This document shows positions 46,109 to 59,733 of a stretch of 64,000 nucleotides of DNA, in pieces. The number at the start of each line of letters is the position of its first letter. The first letter of the stretch is position 1. The position numbers and the translations under genes were made by a program. This DNA is from Alloscardovia omnicolens (GTDB lineage: Bacteria > Actinomycetota > Actinomycetes > Actinomycetales > Bifidobacteriaceae). A model generated the notes under the pieces. The model searched no databases and was not told the origin of the DNA. It worked only from the letters and a program-made list of their open reading frames with translations. Where the stretch lies: positions 1,843,547 through 1,907,546 of the forward strand of contig CP159991.1 in assembly GCA_040702985.1 (NCBI GenBank). The letters run 5' to 3'.

Positions 46109-47050
46109 ATGGGATTATTGAGCGCTCTGCAGGGTTTTGCGGTTATTGGCATTGTTATTGGCACAGGATATGTGGCTGCACGCATGAAAATCGGCGGCTC
46201 TCAGGCGCAGTATGTGCTTAATCGTATTAGTTTTTTCGTGTCCAGCCCGTGTCTCATGTTCTCTATTCTGTCCAAAGAGCATTTGAATAAGATTTTTGAT
46301 TCTACAATTATTGTGGCTTTTACCTCTGCTGCAGCGGTTGGACTCATTTTCATTATTATTAACGCACTGTTTTTTAAATTAGATGCACCTCAAACCACGA
46401 TTGGCGTGCTCAACTCTTTGTATTTGAATTCAAATAATATTGGACTTCCTGTGGCTACGTATATTATTGGCAATCCAGCTCTGGTTGCGCCGATTTTAGT
46501 TATGCAGCAAGCCATATTTACGCCGCTTGCGCTTACTGTTTTAGACGTGCAGACGAGCGGCAAGTTTTCGCTCAAACGCATCGCTGCTCAACCTCTTCAT
46601 CAGCCCCTGCTCATTGGCTCGTTGGCTGGTATTGCCGTATCGTGGATTTCTGCTTCCGCCCACAGTTTTATTGTGCCCACGTGGATTTTTGATCCTATTC
46701 ACATGATTGGCAATTCTGCTGTTCCGCTTATTTTGATGGCTTTCGGTATGAGCTTGTATGGCACGAAGCCACTGCAGAAGGGCGCGCATATTCCAGCTAT
46801 TGCAACGGTGACTGTTCTCAAAAATATTGTGATGCCATTGATTGCGTTTGTTGTGGCGTATCTGATGGGTTTCCGCGGAGCAACCTTGTACGGCTGCGTC
46901 ATTCTGGCTGCTTTGCCAACCGGTCAAAACGTGTACAACTATGCAGCTCGTTATGATGTGGGCATGAGTTTTGCTCGTGACGGCACGCTCTTTAGCACGC
47001 TGACGTCACCATTATGTATTTCTCTTATTGCTCTCATGTTTAGTCATTAA
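46109..47050 (+). CDS. AEC (auxin efflux carrier) family transporter
   Basis: The 313-residue membrane protein has about ten hydrophobic segments. GLLSALQGFAVIGIVIGTGYVAARMKIG is the AEC first-helix region, NSNNIGLPVATYIIGNPAL carries the conserved Asn-Pro break in helix 4, and AALPTGQNVYNYAARYDVG is the C-terminal signature. Bacterial members export or exchange malate or other organic anions. The start is the ATG at 46109 (GTG at 46103 is possible), 50 bp from the divergent dapE start. It ends in a strong terminator. Confidence 0.87.
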   Translation: MGLLSALQGFAVIGIVIGTGYVAARMKIGGSQAQYVLNRISFFVSSPCLMFSILSKEHLNKIFDSTIIVAFTSAAAVGLIFIIINALFFKLDAPQTTIGVLNSLYLNSNNIGLPVATYIIGNPALVAPILVMQQAIFTPLALTVLDVQTSGKFSLKRIAAQPLHQPLLIGSLAGIAVSWISASAHSFIVPTWIFDPIHMIGNSAVPLILMAFGMSLYGTKPLQKGAHIPAIATVTVLKNIVMPLIAFVVAYLMGFRGATLYGCVILAALPTGQNVYNYAARYDVGMSFARDGTLFSTLTSPLCISLIALMFSH

Positions 47051-47095
47051 ATATGACCTTTACGCTTGCACCAGAGAAACTGTGCATGTATAAAA

Positions 47096-47129
47096 GACTC
47101 GCCCATCAATGAAGTGGGCGAGTCTTTTT
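47096..47129 (+). terminator. Terminator of the AEC transporter gene
   Basis: GACTCGCCCA (47096-47105) pairs with TGGGCGAGTC (47115-47124), followed by TTTTT. Confidence 0.92.
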
Positions 47130-47152
47130 ACAGCACACCAACATCGTATAGT

Positions 47153-47210
47153 GGCTCTTCGGGTTTTGGTGGGGTGTTGGTTGTGGTTTGTGTGGGTGAA
47201 GAGCCCTTTT
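47153..47210 (+). other. Hairpin with a G/T-only loop (possible G-quadruplex or small RNA)
   Basis: GGCTCTTC (47153-47160) and GAAGAGCC (47198-47205) pair perfectly, followed by CTTTTGGG. The loop has nine G-runs of 2-4 and no A or C until its end. A -10-like TATAGT (47147-47152) lies just before the stem, but no good -35 is seen. It ends 12 nt before repeat array B. Confidence 0.45.
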
Positions 47211-47221
47211 GGGTCGTGGGG

Positions 47222-47515
47222 AGTGATTCATACTGACGAAGCACTCTTCAGGACAGTTTTTAACCTGTTTTTAGCTTATTTTCAGCCCTGGAAAGTGATT
47301 GATGAGAGCGAATCACTTCTCAGGGCGTTTTTTTAATGCTGTTTTACCCTATTTTTCAGCCCTACGGAGTGCCCCATAATAGCGAAGCACTTTTCACGAC
47401 AGTTTTAATACTGTTTCAACTACTCATTCGAGCCCTACGAAGTGATTCATGAGGGTCAATCACTTTTCACGACATATCTCGGTTGGGTTTTACCAAATTT
47501 TAAGCCCTAACGAGC
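47222..47515. repeat. 73-bp degenerate tandem repeat array B (four units plus a partial fifth)
   Basis: Cores start at 47222, 47294, 47368 and 47441 (periods 72, 74, 73), with a decayed fifth near 47513. They share the array A pattern: AGCCCT(A/G), AGTGATTCA, a spacer with GAGCG or similar, AATCACT, TTTTCACGAC and AGTTTT. Unit 3 has GTGCCCC in place of GTGATTC, and unit 1 changes the right arm to AAGCACT; in units 1 and 3 part of the pairing is lost. Confidence 0.78.
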
Positions 47516-47602
47516 GATCAAAGATACCGGATAACTGTCACGCCCCATGTCCGCAATGCTCACAGCATCCCCACCAAAACACCGAAGAGCCAGTACAGTT
47601 CT

Positions 47603-48925
47603 TTAGATACGCTGTTCACGACCAATTACATGAAGGCGTTGCTCAAAATTCGCCCAATCTTGTTTAAAATACGACAGCAACGGCACGCTATCCATTTCTT
47701 CAACAGGAAGCCATCTCACATCTTCGCTTTCATCATCTGTGGCCAACGGCTGAACCATACGCCCTGGTTTTTCGAAAGCGAACACTGTGGTGTAGCTCCA
47801 TGGACCGTGATCCTCACAGTATGCTCCAACCACAGCAATATCGTCAGGATGAATATTGGCTTCTTCAGCAGCCTCACGCAAAGCGCCTTCAATAATGTTT
47901 TCACCCGTCGCTAAGGCTCCACCTGGAATGCCCCATGTTCCGCCTTCAGCACTCCATGATGCACGATGTTGCATGGCAATATGCGAAATATCGCCATTAT
48001 CATCGCGGTGAGCTACTAAAACTCCGGCAGCATTATTACGTCCCCAATGTTTGTGTCCGCACGCGCAATCAATCCACCCATCGCCCGGCTGCATAATATT
48101 AGTGTCCGGAATATCAGGGGTGACTTCTTTAGCATGGGTAAAAACAGGAGCTTGAGTGGCATTCCATAAATTCGTCCAGCTCATGCCTAATTCTTCAACC
48201 AGTGAACGCACTGTTGGCACGCTTAAGCCCATTACGCCGCTTGGATCACCTTGAATAGATTCAATAAACGCAGAACCAATGCCTTCTAATGTAAAGCATC
48301 CAGCTACTTCCAGAGGTTCTCCTGTGGAAATATAACGCTCAATGTCTTCATCGCTAAAGTTGGTGAAGTTGACGTGAGCATGGCTAATGGCTTGAGCCAT
48401 CTCTCCAGTCGATAAATCAATAACCACGTGCCCCGTCCATAATGTTCCCGTATGAGAACGCATAGAACGCAAACGTTCACGTGCTACTTCAGCTGTATGA
48501 GGTTTACCATAAATCTCGCCCTCTAAAGTAAACAAGGAATCGCAGCCGATAACAACTGAACCATGAACAAGACCGGATAATCCCAAATGATTATGCACAT
48601 ATTCGTTCAAATCCATGCGAGCAGCTACGCTCCCCTGCCCCTGCTCTAAAGGCTTAGATATGGTCAGCTCACCGCGAGCCTGCTGCATCGCCCGCCACGT
48701 GGCACGATAATCATCAGCTACACTTTGAGCTTTAGCACGAGCTAAAACAAGAACGCGCTCTTCCACTGAAAGCTCAGACACATTCATGCCGCGATCTGTT
48801 GCTAACTGGGCAAGCACCGCATCCTCATCCACATGGGAAACGCGAATTGTAGGACGAATTCCCGCTTGCACAAGTAAGCGAGCGCGCGATGGTGATTGTG
48901 AAGCCAGAACAACAGGAATGGTCAT
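47603..48925 (-). CDS. Maf nucleotide pyrophosphatase fused to a NUDIX hydrolase
   Basis: The single 440-residue frame joins a Maf domain (about 1-255; VVLASQSPSRARLLVQAG, VIGCDSLFTLEGEIYGKP, VAGCFTLEGIGSAFIESIQGDPS) to a NUDIX domain (about 290-440). The NUDIX part has a zinc-like CACGHKHWGR start and a Nudix box at 336-358 (GALATGENIIEGALREAAEE, with Asn replacing the usual Gly near the end). The Maf part has a roughly 40-residue insertion (about 85-125) before the conserved GCDS. Maf hydrolyses non-canonical or modified NTPs, so the fusion looks like a nucleotide-pool sanitiser. GATAAT lies 7 nt before the ATG; AAGGA further up is an alternative ribosome site. Confidence 0.87.
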   Translation of the reverse strand: MTIPVVLASQSPSRARLLVQAGIRPTIRVSHVDEDAVLAQLATDRGMNVSELSVEERVLVLARAKAQSVADDYRATWRAMQQARGELTISKPLEQGQGSVAARMDLNEYVHNHLGLSGLVHGSVVIGCDSLFTLEGEIYGKPHTAEVARERLRSMRSHTGTLWTGHVVIDLSTGEMAQAISHAHVNFTNFSDEDIERYISTGEPLEVAGCFTLEGIGSAFIESIQGDPSGVMGLSVPTVRSLVEELGMSWTNLWNATQAPVFTHAKEVTPDIPDTNIMQPGDGWIDCACGHKHWGRNNAAGVLVAHRDDNGDISHIAMQHRASWSAEGGTWGIPGGALATGENIIEGALREAAEEANIHPDDIAVVGAYCEDHGPWSYTTVFAFEKPGRMVQPLATDDESEDVRWLPVEEMDSVPLLSYFKQDWANFEQRLHVIGREQRI

Positions 48926-48950
48926 AATATGTATTATCCTTTTTCTCTAC

Positions 48951-49877
48951 TTATTCAGCAGTAATTTGCACACCGCGTCGATCGATAGACAGATGCACCA
49001 TCTGCCAGTGCTGCATGTCAAGGAATCGAGCGGTGAGATTGTGTAAGCTATCAGTTACATCTGAGTCGTGCAAAGCAAGAACACATGGTTCAGCTCCAGA
49101 AATAGCAGACGCATAACCTTGTGAACGCAAAAAATGAACTAAATCTGCTGACGGTTTCATCAGTGGCGCACGATATTGCTGATGCAAGGTATCTACTGTT
49201 GCTTCAAAGAGGAGATTATTATCTGCTAAAGCCATAGCTGCAGGCAGTAAAGCAACGCGAGACACATTCATTAAAGCATCGGCATAAGGCACAGTTGCTG
49301 GCAGCGCTTGGCGTGCTTCCTGAGTGGATAATTCAAAATCTGGAATAAAAATCCACGCATTCATTGCCTCATGCACAGGATACTGTTGTGTGCAGAATGT
49401 TTCCTCATTTTTCCAGGACACGGTCATGCCGCCATAAACTGCTGGAGCTACATTATCTGGGTGACCTTCTAAGCGTGCCGCAATCTGAAAAATCGCATCA
49501 CGAGTTTCTCGAGCAGAGCTATCTAAACCAGCTAAACCAGCAGCTAGACTGACTCCAGCTACAATAGCGCTTGCTGACGAACCCATACCGCGCGACTGCG
49601 GAATACGATTATATGCTTTCATACGCATACCGAATTCAGGTAAATCGAATTCCTCTGCAGCAGTGCGCAGTGCTTTTACGATGAGATGGCGTTCATCGCG
49701 AGGTAGAGTATCTTTGCCCTCGCCAAAAATCTCAATGTGAATAGTGTCAGTAGGTAAGGCTTCTACTGAAATTGTGTCGTAAAAACCTAAAGCTAAGCCA
49801 CAGGTGTCGAATCCTGGACCCAAGTTTGCACTTGTTGCTGGCACGTCCACGCGTACTCGCGATGTTGCAAAAACCAT
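48951..49877 (-). CDS. thrB: Homoserine kinase
   Basis: The 308-residue GHMP kinase phosphorylates homoserine for threonine synthesis. VPATSANLGPGFDTCGLAL is the N-terminal signature, NRIPQSRGMGSSASAIVAG is the ATP-binding loop, and GHPDNVAPAVYGG follows. It lies 18 nt after hom with AAGGATA before its ATG, so they form an operon; thrC is not adjacent. Confidence 0.95.
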   Translation of the reverse strand: MVFATSRVRVDVPATSANLGPGFDTCGLALGFYDTISVEALPTDTIHIEIFGEGKDTLPRDERHLIVKALRTAAEEFDLPEFGMRMKAYNRIPQSRGMGSSASAIVAGVSLAAGLAGLDSSARETRDAIFQIAARLEGHPDNVAPAVYGGMTVSWKNEETFCTQQYPVHEAMNAWIFIPDFELSTQEARQALPATVPYADALMNVSRVALLPAAMALADNNLLFEATVDTLHQQYRAPLMKPSADLVHFLRSQGYASAISGAEPCVLALHDSDVTDSLHNLTARFLDMQHWQMVHLSIDRRGVQITAE

Positions 49878-49895
49878 GGCTATCCTTATCTGATA

Positions 49896-51185
49896 TTAAT
49901 CTTCAAAAACACGCATAATAGACAGCACAGAGCCAATGTCAGTAGCGTCAGAGACTTCTGCTGCTGTTTCACGAATAACACGGTCTGCAACATCATGCGT
50001 GGTAATCCACAGTTCGTGGTTGCCTTGTGCGTCCTCTTCTGGACGCTGCTGGACTGCACGAATAGAGATGCCGTGCTTGGCAAAAATATCAGATACTCGA
50101 GCGAGAACTCCTACAGCATCAGCAACGCTTAAGCGCACCATGTAGGATGATTCAACCTCAGAAGCGTCCACTATGCCTTCTGTGGAATACAGCGGAATAA
50201 GTGGGCCAGTAGAGCCTGAAGCGCGATGACGAGCTACGGTTACAATATCGCCTGCTACGGCAGATGCTGTTGGAGCACCGCCAGCACCACGACCGTAGAA
50301 CATGAGATCGTCAGAAGCTTCTCCTTCTACAAATACTGCGTTAAAGCTGCCAGAAACTTTAGCCAGCTGATGCTCTTCAGGCAGCATCACTGGATATACG
50401 CCAGCGCTAATACCATCATCAGTGCGGGCGATAACTGCGAGCAGCTTAATAACGCGGTTCATAGCACGGGCTGCAGCAATGTCAGATTCAGTAATATGCT
50501 CAATACCTTCTACATAGACGTCGTCCATGCGCACATCGCGATGGAAAGCCAAAACAGACATAATTGCCGCTTTAGCTGCTGCGTCAAAACCACCAATATC
50601 AGCAGTTGGATCAGCCTCAGCAAAGCCCTTAGCCTGAGCATCTTTGAGCACTGTGTCGAATGCTAATCCTTTAGTGGTCATTTCATCCAGAATATAATTG
50701 GTAGTTCCGTTGACAATACCCATAATGCGGTTAATACGGTCACCCACCATAGACTCACGCAGCGGACGCACAATAGGAATAGCTCCACCTACAGCTGCTT
50801 CAAAGTAAATATCTACACCGTTCTTCTGAGCAGCCTCGTACAGTTCCGGACCATGTTGAGCCAGCAAAGCTTTATTAGCGGTCACCACAGAAGCACCGTG
50901 GTTCAAAGCGCTCAGCACAAAAGTACGCGCTGGTTCAATACCACCAATCAACTCCACAACAATATCTGCACGCGTTGTTAATTCTAGGGTTTGCGTGGTC
51001 AGCAAAGACTTGTCAATCCATGGATCATTGACTTCGCTTGGATCTAAAACTGCTACTCCTGTTAGCTCAATGCGAATACCGGCGCGACGTTCTAATTCAT
51101 CTGCCTGTTCTACAAGCAAGCGTGCGGTTTGTGATCCGACGGTTCCTGCTCCCAAAAGAGCTACTTTTACAGTTTTATCTGTCAT
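49896..51185 (-). CDS. hom: Homoserine dehydrogenase
   Basis: The 429-residue enzyme reduces aspartate semialdehyde to homoserine with NAD(P)H. It has the Rossmann motif VALLGAGTVGSQTARLL, then ASVVTANKALLAQHG, YFEAAVGGAIPIVRPLRES, GIVNGTTNYILDEM and FAEADPTADIGGFDAAAKAAI. A C-terminal ACT domain (about 350-429) implies threonine feedback. The ATG at 51185 follows TTGGAGAAAAAT; the TTG 12 nt upstream is not needed. Confidence 0.96.
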   Translation of the reverse strand: MTDKTVKVALLGAGTVGSQTARLLVEQADELERRAGIRIELTGVAVLDPSEVNDPWIDKSLLTTQTLELTTRADIVVELIGGIEPARTFVLSALNHGASVVTANKALLAQHGPELYEAAQKNGVDIYFEAAVGGAIPIVRPLRESMVGDRINRIMGIVNGTTNYILDEMTTKGLAFDTVLKDAQAKGFAEADPTADIGGFDAAAKAAIMSVLAFHRDVRMDDVYVEGIEHITESDIAAARAMNRVIKLLAVIARTDDGISAGVYPVMLPEEHQLAKVSGSFNAVFVEGEASDDLMFYGRGAGGAPTASAVAGDIVTVARHRASGSTGPLIPLYSTEGIVDASEVESSYMVRLSVADAVGVLARVSDIFAKHGISIRAVQQRPEEDAQGNHELWITTHDVADRVIRETAAEVSDATDIGSVLSIMRVFED

Positions 51186-51259
51186 ATTTTTCTCCAAGCG
51201 TGTGTCTGCTGTTTTCTCAAGTCTTGATTGTGTTACCCACAGTGCCCGTGCGATATCAG

Positions 51260-52075
51260 TTACGCACGCACAACCACATTGCGTAAGTCGCCAATGCCCT
51301 CCACATGAACAATCGCTTCGTCACCCGGCTGTAAACTACCGGTGGCATATGGCGTACCCGTAAGAATCACGTCTCCCGGCAGGAGAGTTGCAAAGCTCGA
51401 AATAAAAGCAATTTGTTCTTCGATAGAGTGAATGAGATTGGCTGTTGTTCCTGATGCTTCAGGTACATCTTCACCGTTGAGTGTGAAGCTAATAGCCGCG
51501 TCGCTGTGATCCAGATCAGTTTCAATCCATGGACCTAGCGGGCACGCTGTGTCGAAGCCTTTAGCACGCGTCCATGTTGGATCATCGCCTTGCAGATCAC
51601 GCAAAGTAACATCATTCGTGCATGTAAAACCAAGCACATAGCTCATTGCTTCTTTTTCACTCACGTTTTTAGCTATGCGCCCCATGACTACAGCAACTTC
51701 TGGCTCAAAATTCATATCTTTGCTGAATGCAGGGAAAACAATAGGATCATCAGGACCAATAACTGATGTAGATGGCTTCGAGAAGATAACCATATCTTCT
51801 GGAGCGTGCACGCCCGTCATACCATTGATTTCGCCCATATACTGCGCATGGGCTTCATAGTTTTTAGCTATTCCGTAAATCTTGCTTGGAATAATCGGCG
51901 CAAGAAGGCGAATGCCATCATCGCCCAGAGCAAAACGCTGTCCTGTAGGAGATACAGGAGAGCCGCCTAATGGGTATCCAGATAATTCAACGAGATAATC
52001 TTGACCATCTTCTTCGTCTTTCTGAACGAAAGCGTAAGAAACGGTATCATCATGACTGAAACGCGCTATTCTCAT
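51260..52075 (-). CDS. Fumarylacetoacetate hydrolase-family protein
   Basis: The 271-residue FAH-fold protein has KIYGIAKNYEAHAQYMG, DMVIFSKPSTSVIGPDDPI, FEPEVAVVMGRIAKNV (metal-binding glutamates), FTCTNDVTLRDLQ and DVILTGTPYATGSLQPGDEAI. Members decarboxylate oxaloacetate or hydrolyse acylpyruvates; no degradative pathway is encoded nearby, so a metabolite-repair role is likely. TATATT is 8 nt before the ATG with no ribosome site. Confidence 0.85.
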   Translation of the reverse strand: MRIARFSHDDTVSYAFVQKDEEDGQDYLVELSGYPLGGSPVSPTGQRFALGDDGIRLLAPIIPSKIYGIAKNYEAHAQYMGEINGMTGVHAPEDMVIFSKPSTSVIGPDDPIVFPAFSKDMNFEPEVAVVMGRIAKNVSEKEAMSYVLGFTCTNDVTLRDLQGDDPTWTRAKGFDTACPLGPWIETDLDHSDAAISFTLNGEDVPEASGTTANLIHSIEEQIAFISSFATLLPGDVILTGTPYATGSLQPGDEAIVHVEGIGDLRNVVVRA

Positions 52076-52141
52076 ACTTTAAGAATATAGAAACCCCGCG
52101 AACGCATCACTTCATTTTAATGTGACGCATATGCAAGCTCG

Positions 52142-52906
52142 CTATATGAAGGCTCGGGCACCAAAAATTCCTGTTCCTACACGCACAATAGTTGAGCCCT
52201 CTTGAATCGCCCACTCCATATCTGCACTCATACCCATTGATAGTTGAGCGCACGAGCTAATACCCGCTTCTTGGATTTTCTCGCGGAGTGAACGCAGATG
52301 CGCAAATCCCTCGCGAACAATTTTTTCATCGTTCACATGGGCTCCAATCGTCATCAGTCCTTCAAGACGGATCTGGGGAAGACTAGCGATTTCTAATGCT
52401 AAGTCCAGGGCTTGCTCAGGCGCGCACCCCGATTTACTGTCTTCTCCCGATTCATTCACTTCAAGATAGACACCAATACTGTTATTTTCATCGACACGAC
52501 GTGCAATACGTTCAGCAAGTTTGAGTGAATCTACAGATTCAATCACAGAGATATGAGGAAGGATTTTTGAGATTTTGTTAGATTGCAACTGTCCAATCAT
52601 GTGCTGTGAAATATCGAGGTTGCGTTCCGTTAACCCCTCTGCTAGCCCTTGCGCCTTGGCTATGATCTCCTGTGGACGATTTTCACCTATGCAGCGAATA
52701 CCTGCATCAATAGCTGTGAGGATTTCTGCAACATCGCGAGTTTTCGTGGCGGCCAAGACGGTTACGTCATTGACAGATCGATGCGCGCGTTCTTCTGCCT
52801 CGTGTACAGCATCGAGCGTTGAATGTACTGCGTCAATAATTTCTTGCGCACGTTCACCACTTATAGCAGTATTACTCAAATCTTTATGATCCATATATGC
52901 AGTCAT
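52142..52906 (-). CDS. YggS/PROSC-family PLP-homeostasis protein
   Basis: The 254-residue alanine-racemase-fold protein binds PLP through the lysine in VLAATKTRDVAEILTAIDAG (usually VSKT). IGENRPQEIIAKA, HMIGQLQSNK, EVNESGEDSKSGC and LSMGMSADMEWAIQEGSTIVRVGTGIFG are all diagnostic. It buffers PLP and branched-chain amino-acid metabolism. The ATG at 52906 is exactly 7 nt after TATAGT (52914-52919, minus) and lacks a ribosome site, so it is probably leaderless; the GTG 9 nt upstream is less likely. Confidence 0.92.
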   Translation of the reverse strand: MTAYMDHKDLSNTAISGERAQEIIDAVHSTLDAVHEAEERAHRSVNDVTVLAATKTRDVAEILTAIDAGIRCIGENRPQEIIAKAQGLAEGLTERNLDISQHMIGQLQSNKISKILPHISVIESVDSLKLAERIARRVDENNSIGVYLEVNESGEDSKSGCAPEQALDLALEIASLPQIRLEGLMTIGAHVNDEKIVREGFAHLRSLREKIQEAGISSCAQLSMGMSADMEWAIQEGSTIVRVGTGIFGARAFI

Positions 52907-52945
52907 AGTGCCCACTATAGCGCGCCACTAAAACAGCATGAAAAA

Positions 52946-52975
52946 GGGGATAAGACTTGTGAGCCTTATCCCCTG
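52946..52975 (-). terminator. Terminator of the glycerol facilitator gene
   Basis: GGGGATAAG (52946-52954) pairs with CTTATCCCC (52965-52973), followed on the minus strand by CTTTTTC. Confidence 0.85.
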
Positions 52976-52995
52976 AAGAAAACTAGATGTCCCTT

Positions 52996-53724
52996 TTAGA
53001 AGAAGATTCCTGCAAGGAATACACCCACAATAGCGCCGCAGATTGGTGCAACAACTGGAATCCAAGCGTCACCCCAGTGGGAGCTACCTTTGTGCTCAAT
53101 TGGCAGCAAAGCGTGAGCCAAACGTGGCATTAAATCACGAGCTGGATTAAGTGCTGGACCAGTTGCGCCACCCATAGAGGCAACCAGACCCCACACAATG
53201 AAACCAACAATAATTGCTGCTGCGATTGGAGTCTTCTTACCCCAATCAAGGCTGAGAATCGTCAATGCGCCGAAGACAAGAATAAGTGTGCCTACGAATT
53301 CGTTAATGAAGTAGTTGACTTTGTCGCCTGCTTCATCTGTTGTTGCGAAGGTTGCAAAAATCTCGTCTGCATTCTCTGTCTTATCATAGAATGGCTTGTA
53401 CATAAGCCATACAACGATTTGGCCAAAGAAAGCGCCTGCAAGCTGCACGAGGACGAAAAGGCTAGCTTTGTCCCAGCCAATCATGCCCTTTACGGCTTGT
53501 CCAATAGTCATAGCTGGATTAATGTGTGCGCCAGATACAACACCAAACATAGCAACTGGAATCATTACACCAAGACCGTAACCTGTAGCAATATTAGCCC
53601 AGCCAGCATTGTGTCCCTTTGTACCAGTCAGCAAATGATTTGCTACTGCGCCATTTCCGAAAAGCATTAAAATAGCGGTTCCTGCAAATTCAGCAAGAAG
53701 CTGCATCCATAATGGAAAAGTCAT
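52996..53724 (-). CDS. glpF: Glycerol uptake facilitator / aquaglyceroporin
   Basis: The 242-residue MIP channel has two NPA boxes: GAHINPAMTIG and ALNPARDLMPRL. The Asp after the second NPAR is typical of glycerol-conducting channels rather than water channels. Six helices are visible, and FAGTAILMLFGNGAVANHLL is the first. The ATG at 53724 follows GAGAGGGA and is preferred to the longer frame to 53769. No glycerol kinase is adjacent. Confidence 0.92.
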   Translation of the reverse strand: MTFPLWMQLLAEFAGTAILMLFGNGAVANHLLTGTKGHNAGWANIATGYGLGVMIPVAMFGVVSGAHINPAMTIGQAVKGMIGWDKASLFVLVQLAGAFFGQIVVWLMYKPFYDKTENADEIFATFATTDEAGDKVNYFINEFVGTLILVFGALTILSLDWGKKTPIAAAIIVGFIVWGLVASMGGATGPALNPARDLMPRLAHALLPIEHKGSSHWGDAWIPVVAPICGAIVGVFLAGIFF

Positions 53725-53843
53725 AAGAATCCCTCTCACGTTTATCTGTGCTTTAGAAAAGCCATACATATTGTATAAGAAACAACTGATAAAAACTATA
53801 ATGATAGGGAAAAATTTTGGTTTGAATTGTTTTGTTAATAGTG

Positions 53844-53894
53844 TGAGGGGTGGTGTGGTTTAACAGTATTCGTGTTAAACCACACCACCCCTCA
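53844..53894 (-). terminator. Exceptionally long perfect hairpin ending the rRNA operon
   Basis: Two 22-nt arms (53844-53865 and 53873-53894) are perfect reverse complements with a 7-nt loop, GTATTCG. On the minus strand it follows the 5S gene by about 13 nt; no U-tract follows. Confidence 0.75.
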
Positions 53895-53906
53895 TAGAAG
53901 ATTGGT

Positions 53907-54025
53907 TTGCGGCGGCGTGTTACTCTCCCACACCCTATCGAGTGCAGTACCATCACCGTGCTAGGTCTTAGCTTCCAGGTTCGAAATGGAGACTGGGCGT
54001 TTCCCCTAGGCCATGACCACCGCAA
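53907..54025 (-). rRNA. rrf: 5S ribosomal RNA
   Basis: Reading leftwards, the sequence has the 5S body (GGGGAAACGCCC, TTCGAACCTGGAAGCTAAG, GATGGTACTGCACTC) with closing arms TTGCGGTGG and CCGCCGCAA. About 119 nt; ends estimated from the terminal stem. Confidence 0.93.
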
Positions 54026-54221
54026 AAAACTATACTCACTTATTCAGTTATCTTTTTCTACAAGCCAACAACTCGCAGACATTGTTCGTGTTGGTTTGGT
54101 AACCGGCTAGCAGACGCGTTTCATGTTAATCGTTTCGCAATACAATATTTTTAGTATTCCTTGTTATCAGAAAACCTTTATTCACAGAAAGATTGTTCAA
54201 CCACACTATTGTGTAGTGTGT

Positions 54222-59219
<4,998 letters not shown>

Positions 59220-59733
59220 AAAACATTCATGAAAAGTCCTGAAAAAGACTCACAAAAAAATAATAAAAAAATCAACGAAAAAAACACTCAACAAAAAATC
59301 AAGCATCCTTAACGCACAAAAACAACCACATGAACACCCCACAAAAAACACGAGGCATCACATGATCAAACTGGCATTATCAAAACATAAAAAGTAGTAC
59401 AAAACACGCTCTTGAGTTCTCAAACCACCACAACACAAACCAACCAAAACCCCCAACCAGAGAATCTCAGCCGCATCAGGCAGCGAATAAAAACAATACA
59501 CCACACACACCACACACGCAACCCACCACCCCACACACCAACAAAAACAACCCCACCACGGCGTGTCGCACACAACACCACAAACACCCAAAAAACCAAA
59601 AAAATAATAAAAACAATAAGACGTCCCCGATGAGAAGAGAAACAAGAAACTAGCTAATTAAGCAAGTCTATCTTTGGGCAAAAATGGGGACGCCTTATTG
59701 AGTCTTATTCACTTATAGTGTTCACTTATTGCG
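59220..59733 (-). other. rRNA operon leader and promoter region
   Basis: The minus strand is G/T-rich at 59430-59600. A conserved actinobacterial rRNA leader block, GAGAACTCAAGAGCGTG, lies at 59405-59421. A weak promoter candidate TTGCGT-N17-TATTGT lies upstream of it. The gnd terminator occupies 59614-59700. No coding frame is convincing. Confidence 0.55.
59614..59700 (-). terminator. Long-loop terminator between gnd and the rRNA operon
   Basis: CAATAAG-A-CGTCCCC (59614-59628 region) and GGGGACG-C-CTTATTG (59686-59700) pair over about 15 positions with a 57-nt loop. On the minus strand TTTTTATTATTTTTTT follows, a strong U-tract. Confidence 0.7.

Larger units (their letters stand above)
47051..47602. 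other. Gene-free region with terminator, G-rich hairpin and repeat array B
   Basis: The stretch between the AEC transporter and the convergent Maf-NUDIX gene holds the transporter terminator (47096-47129), a hairpin with G/T-only loop (47153-47210) and the second 73-bp repeat array (47222-47515). No coding frame here has family resemblance. Confidence 0.65.
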
